Source: Methylotenera sp. (GTDB lineage Bacteria > Pseudomonadota > Gammaproteobacteria > Burkholderiales > Methylophilaceae). From it: DNA of 6,298 nt. The notes under the pieces are model-generated. The model did no database searches. It was not told the origin of the DNA and was given only the letters and a program-made list of their open reading frames with translations. Below are positions 1 to 4,446 of the stretch, one piece after another (within the stretch, counting starts at the first letter, position 1; every line of letters begins with the position of its first letter). The position numbers were made by a program, and so were the translations under genes. Where the stretch lies: positions 1 to 6,298 of the forward strand of contig JAIYEJ010000356.1 in the NCBI GenBank assembly GCA_027487055.1, in the 5' to 3' direction.

Positions 1-569
1 AGGTTATCGCTTAGGGCAAATTCAAACACCTGCTTAATCCACGCCCTTGTTTGCTCCATTAGCTCGAGAGCTCCTCGCTTTTGCATAATCATTAAACATT
101 TTCGCACCATTTGATTATCAATTTCTTTTATAGGGTACTTACCGAGTACCCCATATACGTTTGCATTAAACGTCTGTTTAATTTTTGTGTAGCTAGCAGG
201 GGCTAAAGTACGTTGTTTAATTGCCAGCCAATCGTTAGCTACGTCCTCAAATATATTGCTAGCATCTTTAGCCTTTTGTTGCTTCAGCAATTTGGCCTCT
301 ATTATCGGGTCTATTTGCTCGACTTTTACCTTCTTAAGTTTTTCGCGACCAATCTCACGGGCTTCACTTAGCGATAGTGTGGGGTAGGTACCAAGCTGAA
401 TAAGTTTAGGTTTGCCGTGCAGGGTAGTACGCAACTGAAAGTATTTACTACCATTAGGGTGCACCAGCAAAAAAAGGCCGCCACCATCTCTTAGTGTGTA
501 GGCCTTATCTTTAGTCTTGGCAGCCTTGATAGTTAGATCATCAAGTACATTTGTTGAAAGTTTTTTCAT
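1..569 (-). CDS. P4-type tyrosine recombinase (integrase), N-terminal part, truncated by window edge
   Basis: This is a site-specific recombinase expected to integrate and excise a genomic island or prophage, here probably at the neighbouring tRNA-Gly. I translated the minus strand by hand: 189 codons are open from ATG at 569 to the window edge without a stop. Residues about 10-90 match the DUF4102 N-terminal domain of P4-like integrases, with LRDGGGLFLLVHPNGSKYF at 26-44 and LGTYPTLSLSEAR at 59-71. A lysine-rich linker follows (about 77-103). From about 105 comes the SAM-like core-binding domain, with the typical pattern VANDWLAIKQRTLAPASYTK and then YGVLGKYPIKEID at 139-151. The catalytic R-HxxR-Y half lies left of position 1 and cannot be checked. 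The start is supported because DUF4102 begins about ten residues in, the usual distance, but no Shine-Dalgarno sequence precedes it. Whether the gene is intact is unknown. Confidence 0.93.
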   Translation of the reverse strand, partial: MKKLSTNVLDDLTIKAAKTKDKAYTLRDGGGLFLLVHPNGSKYFQLRTTLHGKPKLIQLGTYPTLSLSEAREIGREKLKKVKVEQIDPIIEAKLLKQQKAKDASNIFEDVANDWLAIKQRTLAPASYTKIKQTFNANVYGVLGKYPIKEIDNQMVRKCLMIMQKRGALELMEQTRAWIKQVFEFALSDN

Positions 570-622
570 AAATAACGTATAAAAATAAATTAGTATTGCT
601 TTTATACGTTATTTTATACGTT
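570..622. repeat. Three-copy 11-bp repeat before the integrase start (two direct, one inverted)
   Basis: The plus strand carries TTTTATACGTT at 600-610 and again at 612-622, a 12-bp period. The inverse copy AACGTATAAAA lies at 574-584. The inverted pair extends to perfect 15-bp arms (570-584 and 600-614) around a 15-bp spacer. The copies overlap the predicted -10 element, the promoter spacer, and the leader right up to the start codon. This arrangement suggests an operator or recombinase/excisionase binding sites that give autoregulation. The inverted pair could also fold as a hairpin if transcribed in full, but the predicted start at about 594 would exclude the upstream arm. Confidence 0.7.
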
Positions 623-629
623 TTGTAAA
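601..629 (-). promoter_or_regulatory. Putative sigma70 promoter of the integrase gene
   Basis: On the minus strand TTTACA (629-624) and TATAAA (606-601) each match the sigma70 consensus at five of six positions and are separated by exactly 17 bp. Transcription would start near 594, leaving a leader of about 25 nt before the integrase ATG at 569. The -10 hexamer lies inside one copy of an 11-bp repeat and a second copy fills the spacer, so a protein binding the repeat would compete with RNA polymerase. This is inferred from sequence alone; in such AT-rich DNA chance matches are common, but the spacing and position are good. Confidence 0.6.
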
Positions 630-734
630 CGAATAATATAGAATTGCTAAGAATTGAATAGTATATAAATAATATATAACTATTTGAAATTAATATATAT
701 TTAGTACTGTATAGAACTTGGAAAAATTATGCTT

Positions 735-808
735 TGGAGCGGGTGACGGGAATCGAACCCGCGTATCGAGCTTGGGAAGCTAGCGTTCTACCATTGAACT
801 ACACCCGC
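735..808 (-). tRNA. tRNA-Gly (anticodon CCC)
   Basis: The minus strand folds as a 74-nt tRNA including an encoded CCA (737-735). The acceptor stem is GCGGGTG with CACCCGC. The D stem is GTTC/GAAC, with loop AATGGTA. The anticodon loop is TTCCCAA, giving anticodon CCC, which reads the glycine codon GGG. The T arm is GCGGG-TTCGATT-CCCGT, with one G-U pair. The anticodon stem CTAGC/GCTCG has a U28-C42 mismatch; the other four pairs are normal. The integrase gene begins 165 bp beyond its 3' end on the same strand, so the tRNA is the likely attachment site of the element to the left. Reading of GGG could also be covered by a tRNA-Gly(UCC) elsewhere, which would tolerate a weakened CCC species. Confidence 0.95.
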
Positions 809-819
809 CTAATCTTTGA

Positions 820-848
820 ATTTTACAGTATTTTGCCCATGGCTTAAA
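820..848 (-). promoter_or_regulatory. Possible weak promoter of tRNA-Gly
   Basis: On the minus strand TAAAAT (825-820) is a fair -10 element 11 nt ahead of the tRNA 5' end. With a 17-bp spacer the -35 position reads TTTAAG (848-843), which matches poorly. The spacing suits a tRNA transcript with a very short 5' leader, but an overlapping TACTGT (830-825) could serve as -10 instead. The call is tentative. Confidence 0.3.
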
Positions 849-876
849 AAAATTGATTCCAATAATGCATTAAACC

Positions 877-905
877 CTGAAGGACAATAATTTTCCGCGT
901 AGAAT
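877..905 (+). promoter_or_regulatory. Possible promoter of the oxidoreductase/glycosyltransferase operon
   Basis: TAGAAT at 900-905 matches the -10 consensus at five of six positions. CTGAAG at 877-882, 17 bp upstream, is a weak -35 keeping the central TGA. Transcription would begin near 912, giving a leader of about 55 nt that carries the dyad at 941-955. It is the best candidate I found between the tRNA and the first operon gene, but it is weak and would probably need an activator if real. Confidence 0.33.
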
Positions 906-909
906 AGGC

Positions 910-957
910 TTGATTAATCTGCTAAGATTTTAAGCAATCATGATTAGACTAATCAAA
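910..957. promoter_or_regulatory. Dyad-symmetric operator-like sequence upstream of the operon
   Basis: A 15-bp palindrome, TGATTAGACTAATCA at 941-955, is perfect apart from its central base. A further TGATTA lies at 911-916, exactly 30 bp (about three helical turns) upstream of the left half-site. The 8-bp palindrome GATTAATC (912-919) and the 10-bp palindrome AATCATGATT (936-945) overlap these. Such clustered half-sites on one helix face are typical of a dimeric regulator site. No regulator gene is in view, and AT-rich DNA makes chance palindromes easier. Confidence 0.4.
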
Positions 958-966
958 TAGGATTAA

Positions 967-2103
967 ATGGCGAAAATTTCTATTATTGGCACTGGGTTTG
1001 TGGCAGATCTTTACATGAGGTCCCTTGAGACCTACCCGCATATCAAAATCCTAAAAGTGTTTGATCAAAATCCTGCAAGATTAAGCATGTTTACTAAGTT
1101 TTGGAATTTAACACCAGCAAGTTCAATAGAAGAGCTTGTATCCCCTGCAAACCCAGAAGACAGACCTGATTTAATTTTAAACCTGACTAACCCTGGCGCA
1201 CATTACGCAGTTAGTAAGCAGTGTTTAGAGGCTGGTAGAAACGTATATAGCGAAAAGCCATTAGCAACAAAGATGGAAGATGCATTTGACTTGTATGATA
1301 TTGCAACAAAGCGCGGCCTCATAATAACCTCTGCGCCATGTAGTTACTTAAGCGAAGTAGCACAAACACTATGGCTGGCCATTCGCCAGCAACAAATTGG
1401 TACGCCTTTATTAGTCTATGCGGAGCTCGACGATGACTTTATTACGCAAGCGCCTTACAAAAAGTGGTTAAGTGAATCTGGAGCTCCGTGGCCTTATGAA
1501 GATGAATTCAAAGTTGGCTGCACATTGGAACATGCAGGTTATTATTTAACGTGGTTAATGATGATTTTTGGCAGCGTTAAAAAGGTGGTGGCAGCCTCAG
1601 CGGAGTTAGTAAAAAATAAAATTCCTAATACTGAAATAACGACCCCTGATTTCTCTACCGCTACTTTATTTTTTGAGTCTGGCATGGTAGCTCGCATTAC
1701 TTGCGGCATAGTTGCCCCACACAACCACTCTTTGCGGGTGATTGGCGATAAAGGTATTTTGGAAATTAACGAAAGTTGGAATAATATTGCCAAGGTAAAA
1801 ATTCGTAAACGCTTTGTTGTGCGCAGAAAATTGGTAAACAGCCTATTCGCTAGAAGATTTAAAATAAAAGGCAAAACCCACCCTAAAGTACCGCGCCGCG
1901 GAGCCGCTGCTATGAACTTTGCATTGGGCCCAGCCGAGGTACTATCAGCAATCGCTGCCGGACACTCTACAACACATCTTGCAGAATTTGCCCTTCATCT
2001 TAACGAAGTGACTTTAGCAATACAAAATGCGCTAGATTCAACTGGGGTGCAACTTATGCAAACACGTTGCCCAACACTAAAGCCCATGCCTTGGGCTAAA
2101 TAA
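967..2103 (+). CDS. Gfo/Idh/MocA-family oxidoreductase (first of operon)
   Basis: This is a 378-residue cytoplasmic NAD(P)-dependent dehydrogenase of the Gfo/Idh/MocA superfamily; members oxidise or reduce sugars, nucleotide sugars, inositols and related polyols. The Rossmann domain opens at once with IIGTGFVA (residues 6-13), and the family EKP motif is at 96-98 (YSEKPLATK), with Lys97 as the expected catalytic lysine. The C-terminal alpha/beta domain runs from about 125. There the usual D-x-G-x-H signature reads H-A-G-Y-Y (189-193), so the Asp position is His and the His position is Tyr193, as in the glucose-fructose oxidoreductase branch. A very basic stretch (about 276-311) interrupts the C-terminal half. 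ATG at 967 follows AGGA (959-962), a rather close 4-nt spacing. The gene heads a tight three-gene operon, and a role in surface-glycan sugar metabolism is inferred from the glycosyltransferase downstream. The substrate is unknown. Confidence 0.9.
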   Translation: MAKISIIGTGFVADLYMRSLETYPHIKILKVFDQNPARLSMFTKFWNLTPASSIEELVSPANPEDRPDLILNLTNPGAHYAVSKQCLEAGRNVYSEKPLATKMEDAFDLYDIATKRGLIITSAPCSYLSEVAQTLWLAIRQQQIGTPLLVYAELDDDFITQAPYKKWLSESGAPWPYEDEFKVGCTLEHAGYYLTWLMMIFGSVKKVVAASAELVKNKIPNTEITTPDFSTATLFFESGMVARITCGIVAPHNHSLRVIGDKGILEINESWNNIAKVKIRKRFVVRRKLVNSLFARRFKIKGKTHPKVPRRGAAAMNFALGPAEVLSAIAAGHSTTHLAEFALHLNEVTLAIQNALDSTGVQLMQTRCPTLKPMPWAK

Positions 2104-2128
2104 CAAATTAAGCTATCGGGTAAAACTT

Positions 2129-3193
2129 ATGATTAAATTTGGCTTAATTGGGACTGGTAAAATGGCTGCGGTCATCATGGATGCATTTAAACATTTGCCA
2201 GATGCTAAGGTCATCGCGGTTGCAAGTGAGTCTGCCGAACGCGCTCAAAAATTTGCACTCAACTTTAATATTCCAACATCTTACGGCACACTTGCAGATT
2301 TGTTAAGTGACAAAAATATTGATGCGGTATATATAGCTAATGCTACAGAAAACCATGCTAATGCAACCATTTTAGCTTTAAAAGCAGGTAAAGCTGTGCT
2401 GTGCGAAAAGCCAATCGCCACGAACGAGGCCGAATGTAAAGAAATAGAACTTGTAGCAGAGCAAAGTGGTAAACTTTGCATGGAAGCAATGTGGACACAT
2501 TTTTTACCTGCATATCAACGCATGTTTGATTTATACCATGATACAAGCTTAGGTAATCCAATACATTTGTATGCAGACTTTGGCTACACCGCCAATAAAG
2601 AAACACAGCCACGCTTATTTGCCAAATCACCAGGTAGCGGTGTGTTATTAGATCGCGGTGTTTACCCTATTGCTTTATCTATTAAACTATTTGGTCCAGT
2701 AGAAAGCATAAGCGCAAATATTTTATACAACAATGAAGGTATAGACATTCATGCCAATTTGCTTTTACAGCACAAAAATGGCTGCTATTCGCAATTAAGC
2801 ACATCAATAGCTTCTTTGTTGCAAAACAGAGCTGTTTTATCTTTTAGTAATGGCTGCGTAAGTTTGGAACCACCTGTGATAGGCGCAGAAACGCTTAGTT
2901 TATCTCGTTTCACACCACATATCACACCACAAGCCAGCTCACCAAGTTTTAAAGCTAAAATTAAGGATAAATTAAGGCAATCATCTTTGTTTCGCCGCAT
3001 TAATAGCAAAAAAAATGCTGGTAAGCGCGAATACCATCATTTTGGCAAAAATCAATATTTACCTGTACTACAACATTTTTCTGCCTTATATTCAGCTGGG
3101 GCAAAACAAAGCGATGTGATACCACTTAGCTTCTCTTATAATGTATTGCACGTGATTGAACTGGCAAAAGAATCATCTAGAGCCAGCTTCTAA
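2129..3193 (+). CDS. Gfo/Idh/MocA-family oxidoreductase (second of operon), dihydrodiol-dehydrogenase-like
   Basis: This is a 354-residue NAD(P)-dependent oxidoreductase of the same superfamily as its upstream neighbour but of a different branch. The nucleotide-binding motif GLIGTGKMA is at 5-13, CEKPIAT at 92-98 with Lys94 catalytic, and EAMWTHFLP at 119-127. The substrate-domain motif LLDRGVYP is at 173-180. The last motif, with Asp175 and Tyr179, resembles dimeric dihydrodiol dehydrogenases and glucose-fructose oxidoreductase, where a tyrosine acts with the EKP lysine. A basic insertion lies at about 275-300. The start is 25 bp after the previous stop, with only a weak GGG (2118-2120) as ribosome-binding site, so translation may be partly coupled. 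Two such enzymes in tandem suggest two successive or opposite redox steps on one sugar; the substrate cannot be read from the sequence. Confidence 0.9.
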   Translation: MIKFGLIGTGKMAAVIMDAFKHLPDAKVIAVASESAERAQKFALNFNIPTSYGTLADLLSDKNIDAVYIANATENHANATILALKAGKAVLCEKPIATNEAECKEIELVAEQSGKLCMEAMWTHFLPAYQRMFDLYHDTSLGNPIHLYADFGYTANKETQPRLFAKSPGSGVLLDRGVYPIALSIKLFGPVESISANILYNNEGIDIHANLLLQHKNGCYSQLSTSIASLLQNRAVLSFSNGCVSLEPPVIGAETLSLSRFTPHITPQASSPSFKAKIKDKLRQSSLFRRINSKKNAGKREYHHFGKNQYLPVLQHFSALYSAGAKQSDVIPLSFSYNVLHVIELAKESSRASF

Positions 3194-3209
3194 ATTTAAG
3201 GCCATAAGT

Positions 3210-4430
3210 TTGAAAATAGCGTATTTAATGAATTCTTACCCTATGACTAGCACGACATTTATCCGTCGTGAAATAGAAAGTCTTGAATTGCTAGGATTAG
3301 AAATTAAACGCTTTGCAGTGCGACATTGGGGTGAAAAGTTGGTAGATACAATGGATATTGCCGACCAAGTTCGCACGCATTATTTACTAACTGGTAACTC
3401 GCTAGCGCTATTAACATCATTCTTCACAACCATTTTATTAAACCCTTTAGGCTTTTTACGGGCTTTTAGTTTATGGATTAGCGTTTGCAAAAATTCTGGT
3501 AACCTTTCTGTTAAGCATTTTGCCTACTTATTACAAGCAACCTATTTTCACAGGCTTTGTAAGCAAAATAACTTAACCCATGTACACACCCATTTTTCTA
3601 CCAATGCAACCACAGTCGCTATGATTGCCAAACAAATGGGCGGGGCGAGCTACAGTTTTACCGCACATGGGCCAGACGAATTTGTAGATCCAACAGCGTT
3701 AAGTATGCATTTAAAAGTGCAACATGCTGCTTTTGTGGTGGCAATTTCTAACTATTGTCGAGTGCAATTGGTGCGGTTTAGTAGCTATGACTATTGGGAT
3801 AAAATTATCATCTCACATTGTGGTTTGCATGTAGATGACTTTACGCCGAATTATGAATTTGACGCAGAAAATCAATCTTTGGTGTGTGTAGGCAGAATTT
3901 GTCCGCAAAAAGCGCAATTGCTTTTCCCCCCAGCCTTAGCACAACTGAAAAGCGAGTTTCCCAATATGAAATTACATTTTATTGGCGATGGCGAATCTCG
4001 CACTGTACTTGAGGCGGCCATAGACAAATATAATGTTAGAGACATGGTAGTTTTACATGGTTGGAAAGCCAATACCGAAGTACGAGAAATGCTCACAAAA
4101 AGTCGTGCATTACTTTTACCAAGCTTTGCTGAAGGCTTGCCTGTTGTGATTATGGAATCGTTTGCGTTAGGCAGGCCTGTAATATCTACTTATATTGCTG
4201 GCATACCCGAATTAGTAGATGAAACATGCGGCTGGATGATACCTGCAGGCTCGATTGACCATATTGCTAGCGCAATTAGAAGCGCACTTAAAACAAGCCC
4301 AGCCACATTGGCAAAAATGGGTAAAGAAGGACGCAAACGCATAGAAGCCGAGCATAATCTAAAAACGATAGCGCCAGTGCTTTACAATCAATTTTCTAAA
4401 ATCATTCAAGACCAGTCAACTCAACACTAG
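3210..4430 (+). CDS. GT4-family glycosyltransferase, exopolysaccharide type (WcaL-like)
   Basis: This is a retaining GT-B glycosyltransferase that would move a sugar from a nucleotide-sugar donor to a glycan or lipid-linked acceptor at the inner face of the cytoplasmic membrane. I chose TTG at 3210 (406 residues): it starts the typical KIAYLMNSYPMTSTTF sequence, has TAAGG (3197-3201) 8 nt upstream, and lies 16 bp after the previous stop. An upstream in-frame TTG at 3156 would overlap the previous gene and add 18 unconserved-looking residues. With this start, a hydrophobic stretch (about 65-92) may contact the membrane, HVHTHFSTNA is near 126-135 and FTAHGPDEF near 150-158. The second Rossmann domain has VGRICPQKA (227-235), and the E-x7-E donor-site motif is Glu308/Glu316 in EGLPVVIMES. 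Length and motifs resemble colanic-acid-type transferases. The donor and acceptor are unknown. It is the last gene of the operon. Confidence 0.92.
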   Translation: MKIAYLMNSYPMTSTTFIRREIESLELLGLEIKRFAVRHWGEKLVDTMDIADQVRTHYLLTGNSLALLTSFFTTILLNPLGFLRAFSLWISVCKNSGNLSVKHFAYLLQATYFHRLCKQNNLTHVHTHFSTNATTVAMIAKQMGGASYSFTAHGPDEFVDPTALSMHLKVQHAAFVVAISNYCRVQLVRFSSYDYWDKIIISHCGLHVDDFTPNYEFDAENQSLVCVGRICPQKAQLLFPPALAQLKSEFPNMKLHFIGDGESRTVLEAAIDKYNVRDMVVLHGWKANTEVREMLTKSRALLLPSFAEGLPVVIMESFALGRPVISTYIAGIPELVDETCGWMIPAGSIDHIASAIRSALKTSPATLAKMGKEGRKRIEAEHNLKTIAPVLYNQFSKIIQDQSTQH

Positions 4431-4446
4431 CATATTCAACTCTTGC

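Noticed and set aside
637..658. Short direct repeat AGAATTG (twice) as an attachment site core
   Set aside because: Seven bases in AT-rich DNA is within chance, and the expected att core is the tRNA 3' half, whose second copy would lie outside the window.
660..681. AT-only imperfect palindrome as a terminator for the tRNA
   Set aside because: It consists almost wholly of A and T, so the hairpin would be very weak, and it is not followed by a clear T-run on the minus strand.
1542..1874. Minus-strand open frames opposite the operon genes (for example 1542-1874, 2281-2481, 2358-2630, 2785-3009, 3872-4096)
   Set aside because: All are antisense shadows of well-supported genes with no family features or credible ribosome-binding sites.
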